Source: Acidobacteriota bacterium (GTDB lineage Bacteria; Acidobacteriota; Terriglobia; Bryobacterales; Bryobacteraceae). From it: DNA of 40,041 nt. Location: positions 1-40,041 of the forward strand of contig JACOTZ010000223.1 of the NCBI GenBank assembly GCA_016178155.1, in the 5' to 3' direction. Numbering within the stretch: the stretch's first letter is position 1; every line of letters starts with the position of its first letter. Below the pieces are notes generated by a model. That model searched no databases. It was not told the origin of the DNA and saw nothing but the letters and a program-made list of their open reading frames with translations. This document shows positions 27,703 through 34,391 of the stretch, piece by piece. A program made the position numbers and the translations under genes.

Positions 27703-29036
27703 GGGTGCATCCCGGCCTCGGCCGCCTCGCGCTCCAGCGGCGTCACCGGATCGATGAACGGCCAGATCAGCACCCCGAGCATATACACGCCCGCCATGGT
27801 GTAGAGAAACAGGTTCCAGTCGTTGCGGGTGTGATACAGAATGTAGCCGCCGATCGTGGGAGCAAAGATGCCCGCGAAGTTGCCGAACATGTTCATCGAG
27901 CCGGATAACGTGCCCGCATACTTGCCGCCCACATCCATGCAGGCCCCCCAAGCGCCGGGCATGACCAGGTCGTTGCAGAAACTCGCCATCCCCATCGCGA
28001 GCATCGCCCACAGCGGATCGCGGCTATGGATCGACACCACCAGGAACGACGAAGCCCCGAAGAACCCCAGGCAGGCCAGCAAACGCCGGCTGGTGCGTAC
28101 GCTCCCCAGCATCTGCGCCACGCGCGCCGATACGGTCCCGCAAAACAGCGATCCGAAGCCGCCGAACAGCAGCGGGAAAATCGCGTACTGTGCGCTCTGA
28201 GCCGCCGTCAGTCCCCGGCCCTCCTGAAGATACGTCGGCAGCCAGGTGATGTAGAAATACCAGGGATAGGACAGCAGGAAGTACTGCACCCACAAGAGAA
28301 TCACTGTGCGCGACCGGATCAGCTTCCCCCAAGGCACGTTCCTGTGTCCCGACGCCAGGCTCTCGGACCCTTCGAGCAGCGCCAGCTCGGCCGCGTTCAC
28401 CTTCTTGTTGTGGCGCGGGTTGTCCTTATACCAGACCGCGAAGCTCACGGCCCAGATCAGCCCTAGCGAACCAAAAGCGACGAATGCCCAGCGCCAGCTC
28501 ATGTAGCCGAAGACGAAAAGAAACAGAGGCGGGGTGAACGCTCCACCCCAGCGCGCGAACGTCCACATGATCCCCTGCGCGCGAACACGCTCCTCGTGCG
28601 GCAGCCAGGTTGTGAACGACTTGGTCAGCGTCGGAAAACAGCCGGCCTCGCCCGCGCCGAACAGGAAGCGGCAGGTGATCATCGACGTCAGACTCCACAT
28701 CCCGCCGGTCATGGCCGTGAAGGCCGACCACCAGAGCACGATCCGGATCAGAACCTTCCGCGGCCCGATCCAGTCGGCCAGCCAGCCGCTCGGGATTTCG
28801 AACAGCGCGTAAGCCAGGGCGAAGGCCGAGAAGACATAGCCCATTTCGCGCTTCCCGAATCCCAGGTCGCGCGAGATGTAGGGCGCTGCCTGCGAAATGG
28901 CGACGCGGTCGATATACGCCAGGATGGACAGGGTGACGGCAAAAACAATCACCCAGTAGCGGGTGTGGCTGGCCTTCTCGGCGGCCGCGCGGGCTTTGGT
29001 TTGCGCGAGCATGGCGGTCTTCACATCATAGGACAC
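27699..29036 (-). CDS. MFS transporter, anion:cation symporter type (sugar-acid uptake)
   Basis: A 445-residue inner-membrane protein with 12 predicted helices, the first being Y-W-V-I-V-F-A-V-T-L-S-I-L-A-Y-I-D-R-V-A-I. The I-D-R-V-A-I-S sequence in helix 1, the loop 2-3 motif G-W-L-A-D-W-I-G-P-R-K-V-L, and the helix 4-5 segment R-F-L-F-G-A-G-E-A-G-C-F-P place it in the anion:cation symporter (ACS) family, whose members include hexuronate and glucarate transporters (ExuT/GarP group). Proton-driven import of an acidic sugar fits a neighbouring lyase and sulfatase. The start is GTG 29036 with only a weak purine stretch upstream; ATG 29012 is an alternative. Its 5' end abuts the duplicated cutA tail, so its original promoter may have been displaced. 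Confidence 0.88.
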   Translation of the reverse strand: MSYDVKTAMLAQTKARAAAEKASHTRYWVIVFAVTLSILAYIDRVAISQAAPYISRDLGFGKREMGYVFSAFALAYALFEIPSGWLADWIGPRKVLIRIVLWWSAFTAMTGGMWSLTSMITCRFLFGAGEAGCFPTLTKSFTTWLPHEERVRAQGIMWTFARWGGAFTPPLFLFVFGYMSWRWAFVAFGSLGLIWAVSFAVWYKDNPRHNKKVNAAELALLEGSESLASGHRNVPWGKLIRSRTVILLWVQYFLLSYPWYFYITWLPTYLQEGRGLTAAQSAQYAIFPLLFGGFGSLFCGTVSARVAQMLGSVRTSRRLLACLGFFGASSFLVVSIHSRDPLWAMLAMGMASFCNDLVMPGAWGACMDVGGKYAGTLSGSMNMFGNFAGIFAPTIGGYILYHTRNDWNLFLYTMAGVYMLGVLIWPFIDPVTPLEREAAEAGMHP

Positions 29037-29040
29037 GTCT

Positions 29041-29157
29041 CTCAGCAGCCCGCGTCGGGCTCTCGATTCATCCGCTCCCAGGTAGTCCCGGCGCGGCGAT
29101 CACTGATAAGTCGGGAACCTCGTAGGAGTGGATCCGGGGGAGCGCCGAGCATCTCCA
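29041..29157 (-). repeat. Decayed duplicate of the cutA 3' end
   Basis: Bases 29041-29157 align along their whole length with 29171-29293, the last 120 bases of cutA including its stop codon, with scattered substitutions and small gaps. Shared blocks include CTCTCGAT, CATCC, CCAGGTAG, CGGCGATCAC, TCGGGAACCT and TAGGAGTGGATCCG. The two copies are adjacent, so this is a partial tandem duplication that has begun to decay. It fills the space between cutA and the MFS transporter and encodes nothing usable. Confidence 0.88.
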
Positions 29158-29171
29158 ACCGGACGCACCCC

Positions 29172-29498
29172 TCAGCCGTCCGCGTCAAGCTCTCGATCCA
29201 TCCACTCCAGGTAGCTGTGAGCGCCGGCGATCACCGGCACTGCGATCACTTCGGGAACCTGATAGGAGTGGATCCGACGGAGTGCGGCCTCCAGGCGCTC
29301 GAACCGGGAGCGAGTCGTCTTGATCAGCAGCGTCCACTCACCCGCTTCCTCGATCGCGCCCTGCCAGTGATAGATGCTGCGAACTCCCGGGATGATGTTC
29401 ACGCACGCGGCCAGCCGCTGCTCGACCAGCGCACGCGCGACCCGCTCCGCCTCCTCCCCGCTCGCACAGTTGCTGAAGACGACAATCTTATCGGTCAT
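29172..29498 (-). CDS. cutA: Divalent-cation tolerance protein CutA
   Basis: A 108-residue CutA1 protein from ATG 29498, with GGGAGGGG upstream. The family pattern is complete: I-V-V-F-S-N-C at the first strand, A-x-x-L-V-E-Q-R-L-A-A-C-V-N-I-I-P-G, Y-x-W-Q-G-x-I-E-E-A-G-E-W-T-L-L-I-K-T, and H-S-Y-Q-V-P-E-V-I-A-V-P-V. CutA forms a very stable ferredoxin-like trimer. It was named for copper tolerance in E. coli, but its true role is unsettled. The larger open frame reaching 29978 on this strand is antisense to the FtsB-like gene and was rejected. It is divergently arranged from the FtsB-like gene. A duplicated copy of its 3' end lies just downstream. Confidence 0.93.
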   Translation of the reverse strand: MTDKIVVFSNCASGEEAERVARALVEQRLAACVNIIPGVRSIYHWQGAIEEAGEWTLLIKTTRSRFERLEAALRRIHSYQVPEVIAVPVIAGAHSYLEWMDRELDADG

Positions 29499-29552
29499 GA
29501 GCCCCTCCCCATCGGAAAAATCCGCCCCGGCAAATTTTTTTCCGTGAAACAG

Positions 29553-29581
29553 TGGATTCGGCGGCGAAACAGAAGTATAAA
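29553..29581 (+). promoter_or_regulatory. Possible sigma-70-type promoter of the FtsB-like gene
   Basis: TGGATT (29553-29558) and TATAAA (29576-29581) are separated by exactly 17 bases, 40 bases before the ATG at 29622. The -10 matches five of six consensus bases, the -35 only three. The surrounding 120-base divergent space is much more AT-rich than the coding DNA. Confidence 0.35.
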
Positions 29582-29621
29582 CAAATGTAGTACCTTCGGC
29601 CGATCGCGGTTCAGCTCTCCG

Positions 29622-29981
29622 ATGAAAGTGGCGTTGCGGAAGACGGGTTATCTGACGGCTCTGGCGGTCGTCTGTGTGTATGCCTTCTTCGCCGTCTGGG
29701 GACCGCAGGGCGTTCCCGCGCTCTGGGAGAAGCGCCGTCAGATCCGCGGGCTGCAGGAGAAGAACGTCGAGCTCACCCGCGAGAACGACATGCGCCGCAA
29801 CCGCATCCGGAGGCTCGAGCAGAACCGTGCCGAGCAGGAGCTCGAGATCCGCAAGCGCCTTAAGCTGCTGCGGCCCGGCGAGACCACCTTCGTGATCCCC
29901 GGCGAGAAGCCGGAAGACCGCGGCGCGAGACCGGACGCGCCGGCGTCGAAAACCGGCAGGCCTCCCCACTCCGCCCACTGA
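29622..29981 (+). CDS. ftsB: FtsB/DivIC-like septum formation initiator protein
   Basis: A 119-residue bitopic membrane protein. A short cytoplasmic K-V-A-L-R-K-T-G-Y is followed by one transmembrane helix (L-T-A-L-A-V-V-C-V-Y-A-F-F-A-V-W), then G-P-Q-G and a periplasmic leucine-heptad coiled coil (L-W-E-K-R-R-Q-I-R-G-L-Q-E-K-N-V-E-L through the R-R-L-E-Q-N-R-A-E-Q-E-L-E-I-R-K-R-L region). L-K-L-L-R-P-G-E-T-T-F-V-I-P is the usual end of the DivIC/FtsB module. The C-terminal tail is low-complexity. Such proteins bridge FtsL and FtsQ in the divisome and help activate septal wall synthesis. FtsB versus DivIC cannot be separated from sequence alone. Its stop TGA 29979-29981 directly abuts the stop of the convergent phosphomutase gene at 29982, so both ends are without a terminator. 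Confidence 0.85.
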   Translation: MKVALRKTGYLTALAVVCVYAFFAVWGPQGVPALWEKRRQIRGLQEKNVELTRENDMRRNRIRRLEQNRAEQELEIRKRLKLLRPGETTFVIPGEKPEDRGARPDAPASKTGRPPHSAH

Positions 29982-31364
29982 TCAACCCTCCAGCAGGCGT
30001 GCCACGGACCCGTACAGGTGATCCAGGTCCTCGGGATTGCGGGATTCGGCGGCAATCCGCAGCAGCGGCTCGGTGTTCGAAGCGCGCACGTGAATCCATT
30101 TGTCCGGCCACAGCAGTTTGAGTCCGTCGCGGCGATCTGCGCTGGCCTCCGGATACCGCTGCTCGAGGGACTGCATCAGCGGTCCCAGGACGCCGTGCCC
30201 GAAGCTGAACTTCCCGAACCGGCGGTAGTACCGGGGCAGGCGTGCCCGCAGACTCGAGAGCGGCTCCCCCCGCGCGGCCATATGGTCGAGCAGGAGCGCC
30301 ATCCCGGCGAAGCTGTCGCGGCAAAGGTGGACCGAGGGCACGATGATCCCGCCGTTCGAGCCTTCACCGCCGATCGCGGCGCCGGTCGCTGCAATCGCTT
30401 CCACCACGTTCGCTTCCCCTACGGGCGTCCGGTGAACCCGCCGGCCGTGCGCGGCGGCGACATCGTCGATCACCGCCGAGGTCGTCAGGTTGACCACCAC
30501 GTCCCCCGGGGCGCGGGCCAGCACGGCGTCCACCACCAGCGCGAGCACATCGTCGTTGTCGAGCACCGTCCCGGTTTCGTCAGCCACGGCTAAGCGATCG
30601 CCATCCGGGTCCTGCGCGAAGCCGGCATCGCAGCGCTCCCGGCCAACCAGGCCGGCCAGTTCCCCCAGGACCTCGGGGCGCGGCTCGGCTTCGCGCGGGA
30701 ATGGCTGGCTCGGATCCACGTGGATGGCATGAAGCTCGCAGCCCAGGATCTCCGCAAGCAGGTGCACCGACATCGCGGATCCGGCGCCGTTGACCCCATC
30801 GAGCGCCACCCGGAAGCGGCAGCGGCGGATGCGCTCGGCATCGATGTGCTGCAGGACGCGGTTCAGGTGCAGCCGCGGCGCGTTCTCGTAGTCACGGCGG
30901 ATCGCCTGCATCTCGTCATTGGCGGCCTGGTGGAAATCGCTCTGGTGGTAGAGATCGACAAGCTCGGCGCGCTCATAGTTGTTGAAGAACAGACCCCGCG
31001 CGTTGAACAGTTTGAGAGCGTTGTACTCGGGCGGATTGTGCGAAGCCGTGACCGCGATGCCGCCGGCCGCCCGGCTCGCTCCGGTGAAGATCTGGATCGT
31101 TGGGGTCGGAAGAATCCCGGTTTCCACCACCTCGCAGCCGGCCGCCAGCAGCCCGCACTGCACCGCGTGCTGCAGCATCTCACCCGTCGTCCGCGTGTCC
31201 CTGCCCACCACCACGCACCCCCGCCCCACGTACGTCCCGAACGCTTGTCCGAAGGCGCAGGCGAGCGCGGGCGTAAGGAACTCGCCGACGACACCGCGGA
31301 TACCCGAAACGCCAATCTTGAGCAGATGTTCACGGGGCATGGTCTGGTAGGGCGCTGCTGTCAT
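29982..31364 (-). CDS. glmM: Alpha-D-phosphohexomutase (phosphoglucosamine/phosphomannomutase type)
   Basis: A 460-residue cytoplasmic enzyme from ATG 31364. All four family signatures are present: the catalytic phosphoserine Ser108 in T-A-S-H-N-P, the Mg site D252-P-D-G-D-R257, the sugar-specificity loop G-G-E-G-S-N-G-G near 332-339, and the phosphate-binding loop R-A-S-N-T-E-P-L-L-R-I near the C-terminus. The specificity loop reads G-E-G-S-N-G-G rather than the bacterial GlmM G-E-Q-S-G-H or the PMM/PGM G-E-M-S-G-H. It is closer to the archaeal-type phosphoglucosamine mutase loop, so the symbol is tentative. It converts a hexose or hexosamine 6-phosphate to the 1-phosphate for wall precursor or nucleotide-sugar synthesis. 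Neighbouring ftsB is also a cell-envelope gene. Confidence 0.88.
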   Translation of the reverse strand: MTAAPYQTMPREHLLKIGVSGIRGVVGEFLTPALACAFGQAFGTYVGRGCVVVGRDTRTTGEMLQHAVQCGLLAAGCEVVETGILPTPTIQIFTGASRAAGGIAVTASHNPPEYNALKLFNARGLFFNNYERAELVDLYHQSDFHQAANDEMQAIRRDYENAPRLHLNRVLQHIDAERIRRCRFRVALDGVNGAGSAMSVHLLAEILGCELHAIHVDPSQPFPREAEPRPEVLGELAGLVGRERCDAGFAQDPDGDRLAVADETGTVLDNDDVLALVVDAVLARAPGDVVVNLTTSAVIDDVAAAHGRRVHRTPVGEANVVEAIAATGAAIGGEGSNGGIIVPSVHLCRDSFAGMALLLDHMAARGEPLSSLRARLPRYYRRFGKFSFGHGVLGPLMQSLEQRYPEASADRRDGLKLLWPDKWIHVRASNTEPLLRIAAESRNPEDLDHLYGSVARLLEG

Positions 31365-31756
31365 TGTGCCTCACCGGTCGGAGAAATGATGCGATCCCTC
31401 TTCACTTCTCCTCAGAAGCTCGGGACACGCCCCCGATGCGCGGCGGCCGCGACTCGAGTTTCCGGCTCGCGCAACCGCGGCCTGCCCCGCGGTTAACCCT
31501 CGACCAGCTCCGGATGATGACTTGGCCCAAATGAGCTATGCCCCCGCAACATCGCGCGCCCGCTCCCTAGCCCGGGAAGTCGCCGCCATAGAGCCGATTC
31601 CACACCCCAACCTCCCGCACTGCCCCACTACATCCATCTGTTTGCTTGTCAGAAACTTACACGGCCACTCCCCGGCCCCGGCTGTGGCCCGCGTCCTGCT
31701 CCGCTCTCGGGTGCACCCAACATTGATTGGGCGGATTCTGCGAAAGGAGAACAAGC
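31365..31756. other. Upstream region of the gas vesicle cluster
   Basis: About 390 bases between the divergent phosphomutase and gvpA. It must contain the gvp promoter, but I cannot fix one. Bases 31419-31497 are a copy of a repeat found again at 32823-32890. The gvpA ribosome site AAAGGAG lies at 31743-31749. Open frames here are shadows without family resemblance. Confidence 0.5.
31419..31497. repeat. Dispersed repeat 2, copy upstream of gvpA
   Basis: Shares CTCGGGA, GATGCGCGGCGGC, GTTTC-GGCTCG and GCAACCGCGG, in the same order and orientation, with 32823-32890. Both copies lie in non-coding DNA, one before gvpA and one before the second helical-protein gene, and end in a run around CCCGCGGTTAA / GCGGTTAGCC. 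They may be shared regulatory DNA or a small non-autonomous repeat. Confidence 0.65.
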
Positions 31757-31975
31757 ATGGCAAAAGTGCAGAAGTCGACCGACTCGTCCAGCCTGGCGGA
31801 AGTTGTGGATCGCATTCTCGACAAGGGAATCGTGATCGACGCGTGGGCTAAGGTGTCGTTGGTCGGCATCGAACTGCTGTCGGTGGAAGCCAGGGTTGTC
31901 ATCGCCTCGGTGGAGACATACCTGAAGTACGCCGAAGCGATCGGCCTGACCGCCACCGCGGCCGCTCCCGCGTAG
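31757..31975 (+). CDS. gvpA: Gas vesicle major structural protein GvpA
   Basis: A 72-residue protein, starting at ATG 31757 behind a strong AAAGGAG site at 7 bases. The sequence after M-A-K-V-Q-K-S-T-D is the near-invariant GvpA core: [19 protein letters not shown] (first helix), [25 protein letters not shown] (beta-hairpin and turn), and [11 protein letters not shown] (second helix). Thousands of copies stack as ribs to form the gas-filled, water-excluding shell. The short Ala-rich tail is typical. It is the first gene of the cluster and has the strongest ribosome site, matching the need for excess subunit. A long hairpin lies 68 bases after its stop. Confidence 0.97.
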   Translation: MAKVQKSTDSSSLAEVVDRILDKGIVIDAWAKVSLVGIELLSVEARVVIASVETYLKYAEAIGLTATAAAPA

Positions 31976-32155
31976 CCGCATTTCTCACCACGGTCTGGTC
32001 GTGGCGAGGCGCAGACCAGGGCCGCGCATACAGGTGCGCGACGGTCGCGGCCGGGAGCCGTACTCGAACAGTACGCCCGGACCGCGACCGAGGGCAGCGC
32101 GCCGTGGACGTGGCCCTTCCGCCAGCCGCGCTGGACCGCTGGTGAGAAGGCGGGC
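31976..32155. repeat. Dispersed repeat 1, diverged copy after gvpA
   Basis: This space after gvpA matches the tandem repeat at 39221-39587 in order and spacing: GCATTTCT, the CACGG-TGGTCG-GGCGAGGCGC region, GGGCCGCG, TACA-GGTGCGC, GTGG/GGCCCTTCCGC and GGTGAGAAggCG. It is more diverged than the two tandem copies are from each other. It contains the hairpin at 32043-32089. The rest of the region to 32379 contains no credible gene. Confidence 0.6.
32043..32089 (+). terminator. Strong hairpin downstream of gvpA (attenuator or mRNA-stabilising stem)
   Basis: GGTCGCGG-CCGGG-(AGC)-CGTACT pairs with AGTACG-CCCGG-(A)-CCGCGACC around a loop of five bases (CGAAC); about 19 base pairs with two small bulges. 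No T-run follows, so it is not a classical intrinsic terminator. In a cluster needing far more GvpA than other proteins, a stem here would protect the upstream gvpA message from 3' decay or reduce read-through. Confidence 0.6.
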
Positions 32156-32379
32156 GGGAGATGGTGGCGAGTCTGCCGGACTCCGCTGCCGGCGTCGGAA
32201 GTGACGGGCTTCCCACAGCGCCCAACCGGGCGTCCGGGATATGCACGTGGCGACTTCTTCCACGGCCGCCAGGCTCGGCCGACAAGGCTCTCATGGCGGC
32301 GTCGAGCGGTGAGCGAAGCCGCCTGCGCCGCTGCGGGAGTCTGGAGAGAATAACCCGATGAAGGAAAGGAGCAACACGT

Positions 32380-32670
32380 ATGGGTGTGCTAACCGACCAC
32401 ATGACTCAGATGTGCAATGAAATTCTGGCCATGCGCCACGGACGGCGCATGCTGAATACGGCGCTCGGCGAGGCCGGTGCCCAGCGCAAGAACATAGTCT
32501 CGCAGATGTGCGCCGGCTTTGCCCGCGCGCGCGTGGAGATGGCCCACCAGACCAGCACGGCGCGCCACGCCTTCCTGAAGAACCTCAGGCAAGGCGTTAA
32601 CCGCCACCGCAGGGAAGTACGGGCCGATCTGATGGGCGCGCGGCGGGCCTGGATGGGCAGGCGCGCGTAA
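32380..32670 (+). CDS. Arginine-rich helical gas-vesicle-cluster protein, copy 1 (GvpC-like in character)
   Basis: A 96-residue protein from ATG 32380 with an excellent ribosome site (AAGGAAAGGAG 32361-32371). It is predicted all-helical, strongly basic, and has no transmembrane or signal segment. Visible pattern: G-R-R-M-L, then a helix with E-M-A-x-Q-T-x-x-x-R-x-A-F-L-x-x-L-R, then R-E-V-R-A-D-L-M-G-A-R-R-A-W. It aligns without gaps over about 90 residues with the protein at 32929-33324. The regular spacing of F-L, R and Q-T recalls the helical repeats of GvpC, the outer reinforcing belt of gas vesicles, but I cannot show homology to GvpC. Its place directly after gvpA is the position gvpC takes in cyanobacteria. 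It is followed at once by a hairpin. Function is inferred: shell-binding or assembly. Confidence 0.75.
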   Translation: MGVLTDHMTQMCNEILAMRHGRRMLNTALGEAGAQRKNIVSQMCAGFARARVEMAHQTSTARHAFLKNLRQGVNRHRREVRADLMGARRAWMGRRA

Positions 32671-32749
32671 GCGGCTTGCCGGTACGGCGAGTGAGCCGCC
32701 AGGGGCGCAGCAGCTCCAGCACGGCGCGGCGCTCCGCGTTTTCGGAGCG
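32671..32749 (+). terminator. Two hairpins after helical-protein gene 1
   Basis: Directly after the stop, GCGGCT (32671-32676) pairs with AGCCGC (32694-32699), enclosing an inner stem GCCG/CGGC (32678-32681 with 32685-32688). A second perfect hairpin, CGCTCCG (32730-32736) with CGGAGCG (32743-32749), has loop CGTTTT. Neither has a T-run. They may tune read-through or mRNA decay inside the cluster. The remaining bases to 32928 contain repeat 2. Confidence 0.5.
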
Positions 32750-32822
32750 GATCCCGCCGGATGCTGCGGGCCATTCTTGTTGTCGGGGGTCGCTTCGGAT
32801 CTCGGCCGGTAAGAAACAGGAA

Positions 32823-32890
32823 ACTCGGGAAAGGCCTGGATGCGCGGCGGCTGCCCCCTTCAAGTTTCTGGCTCGGCAACCGCGGTTAGC
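32823..32890. repeat. Dispersed repeat 2, copy before helical-protein gene 2
   Basis: Second copy of the element at 31419-31497, same orientation: CTCGGGA, GATGCGCGGCGGC, GTTTCTGGCTCG, GCAACCGCGG. It lies about 40 bases before the ATG of the second helical protein. Confidence 0.65.
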
Positions 32891-32928
32891 CGCTTACTGC
32901 GGGGAGCCGTGATCGAATAAACAGCGAA

Positions 32929-33324
32929 ATGGGGAAAAAAGTGGATGTGATAACGGAAGAGACAAAACGGCTGTGCCGGAGCATTGTCGCCTGGCGGAAG
33001 GGCCGGCGCGCATTGCTCGCCGGCTTGGCGCGCGAAAACGGGGAGCGAAAAACCGCCGTCTCGCTGCTGCGGGCCGAACTCGCCGGCGACCGGCGCGAGA
33101 TGGCCCGGCAAACCAAGGCGAATCGTGTGGCCTTTCTTGCCGGCTTGCGGGGAGCCATCGCGGCACAGCAGCGCGAGTGGCAGGCCGACCGCGCCGGCGG
33201 CCGGCTGGCGTGGTTGAACCGAGCGGCGCCCGCCACCCAACCGGCCACGGGAGAAATGGCGCCGCCAGCCCATCGGCCCCCCGCAGCTCCGCGCAAGTCA
33301 ATGAAAAAGAACCGGTACCGCTAG
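32929..33324 (+). CDS. Arginine-rich helical gas-vesicle-cluster protein, copy 2 (paralog of copy 1)
   Basis: A 131-residue protein from ATG 32929; its ribosome site is poor, unlike copy 1, so it is probably made at a lower level. Residues 5-98 align without gaps with the first helical protein: V-I-T-E-E-T-K-R-L-C, G-R-R-A-L-L, E-M-A-R-Q-T-K-A-N-R-V-A-F-L-A-G-L-R, and Q-A-D-R-A-G-G-R-L-A-W. A Pro/Ala-rich tail (about 99-125) ending in basic K-S-M-K-K-N-R-Y-R is unique to this copy. It is amphipathic, with no signal or membrane helix. Tandem paralogs of this kind suggest two shell-surface or assembly proteins, one with a flexible anchor. Its TAG stop is merged with the ribosome site of gvpN (TAGGAG), so translation is coupled. 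Family unrecognised. Confidence 0.72.
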   Translation: MGKKVDVITEETKRLCRSIVAWRKGRRALLAGLARENGERKTAVSLLRAELAGDRREMARQTKANRVAFLAGLRGAIAAQQREWQADRAGGRLAWLNRAAPATQPATGEMAPPAHRPPAAPRKSMKKNRYR

Positions 33325-33334
33325 GAGAACAATC

Positions 33335-34387
33335 ATGCCAGCCGCAGCAATGAGTCATCCCGCCATGACCGAGGAAAACAGCAGTCGGGCCGCCGCCGTC
33401 CTGGTCAGGCTGCAGGCATCCGACGACCACATCGTTCCCGAGCCCAGTGAACAGTTCGTGGTCACGCCGCACATCGAGGCGCTGACCGAGCGGGCCCTGG
33501 CCTACCTCGAGGCCGGCTACGCCGTCCATTTCGCCGGCCCGGCCGGCACCGGCAAGACCGTTCTCGCCTTCCACGTGGCTTCTCGGCTCGGCCGTCCCGT
33601 GGTTCTGATGCACGGCGACGACGAGTTCGACAGCTCCGACCTGCTGGGCAAACATACCGGCTACCGAAAGTCCAAACTCATCGACAACTACATCCATTCG
33701 GTTCTGAAGACCGAAGAGAACGTGAACACTTTCTGGGTGGACAACCGGCTGACCAGCGCGTGCCAGAACGGCCATACCCTGGTCTATGACGAGTTCAACC
33801 GCTCCCGCCCGGAGGCCAACAACGCGCTGCTCAGCGTGCTCGAGGAGCGGATCCTCAACCTCCCCGGCCTGCGCCGCACCGGAGAAGGCTATCTCGAGGT
33901 GCATCCGCACTTCCGCGCTATCTTCACCTCCAATCCCGAAGAGTACGCGGGCGTGCACAAGACGCAGGATGCCCTGATCGACCGCATGATCACCATCCAC
34001 CTCGGGCATTTTGACCGGGAAACCGAGATCCAGGTCACTGTGGCCCGGTCGCGGATCGCGCGCGCCGAGGCCGAGGTGATCGTCGATATCGTGCGCAAGC
34101 TGCGCGAGGTCGGCGTCAACAATCACCGCCCCAGCATCCGCGCCTGTCTGGCAATCGCCCGGGTCCTGGCCGGCCGCCGGGCGCACGCGTCGCCCGACGA
34201 TCCCGTGTTCCATTGGGTATGCCAGGATGTGCTCAGCGTCAACACCGCCAAGATCACCCGCAACGGCCGGTCGATCATGCCGGGAAAGGTGAATGAGGCG
34301 ATCCGGAGCATTTTCGGCAACGGTAGCGGCCAACTTCCCGGGCAGTGCTCCGCAAATGGAGCCGCCGAACCAGCACCGCAGGAGTGA
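33335..34387 (+). CDS. gvpN: Gas vesicle AAA+ ATPase GvpN
   Basis: A 350-residue MoxR-type AAA+ ATPase. The start ATG 33335 follows AGGAG at 9 bases. Walker A is G-P-A-G-T-G-K-T (68-75), Walker B is T-L-V-Y-D-E-F (148-154), and sensor-1-like F-T-S-N-P-E-E-Y and an arginine in D-A-L-I-D-R follow. The N-terminal motif F-V-V-T-P-H-I-E and the D-L-L-G-K-H-T-G-Y insert are characteristic of GvpN rather than other MoxR proteins. GvpN is needed for growth of the initial bicone into a full-width vesicle in several systems; it probably remodels assembly complexes by ATP hydrolysis in the cytoplasm. The last 25 residues are low-complexity. The next gene begins 4 bases after its stop. Confidence 0.96.
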   Translation: MPAAAMSHPAMTEENSSRAAAVLVRLQASDDHIVPEPSEQFVVTPHIEALTERALAYLEAGYAVHFAGPAGTGKTVLAFHVASRLGRPVVLMHGDDEFDSSDLLGKHTGYRKSKLIDNYIHSVLKTEENVNTFWVDNRLTSACQNGHTLVYDEFNRSRPEANNALLSVLEERILNLPGLRRTGEGYLEVHPHFRAIFTSNPEEYAGVHKTQDALIDRMITIHLGHFDRETEIQVTVARSRIARAEAEVIVDIVRKLREVGVNNHRPSIRACLAIARVLAGRRAHASPDDPVFHWVCQDVLSVNTAKITRNGRSIMPGKVNEAIRSIFGNGSGQLPGQCSANGAAEPAPQE

Positions 34388-34391
34388 AGCA

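Noticed and set aside
28596-29621. N-terminal extension of the FtsB-like gene by 342 residues
   Set aside because: That part of the frame is antisense to the MFS and cutA genes and lacks any domain; the signal-anchor topology fixes the start at 29622.
31522-31540. A sigma-54-like site (GG...GC) upstream of gvpA
   Set aside because: The GG (31524-31525) and GC (31535-31536) are separated by nine bases, not ten, and the flanking consensus is poor.
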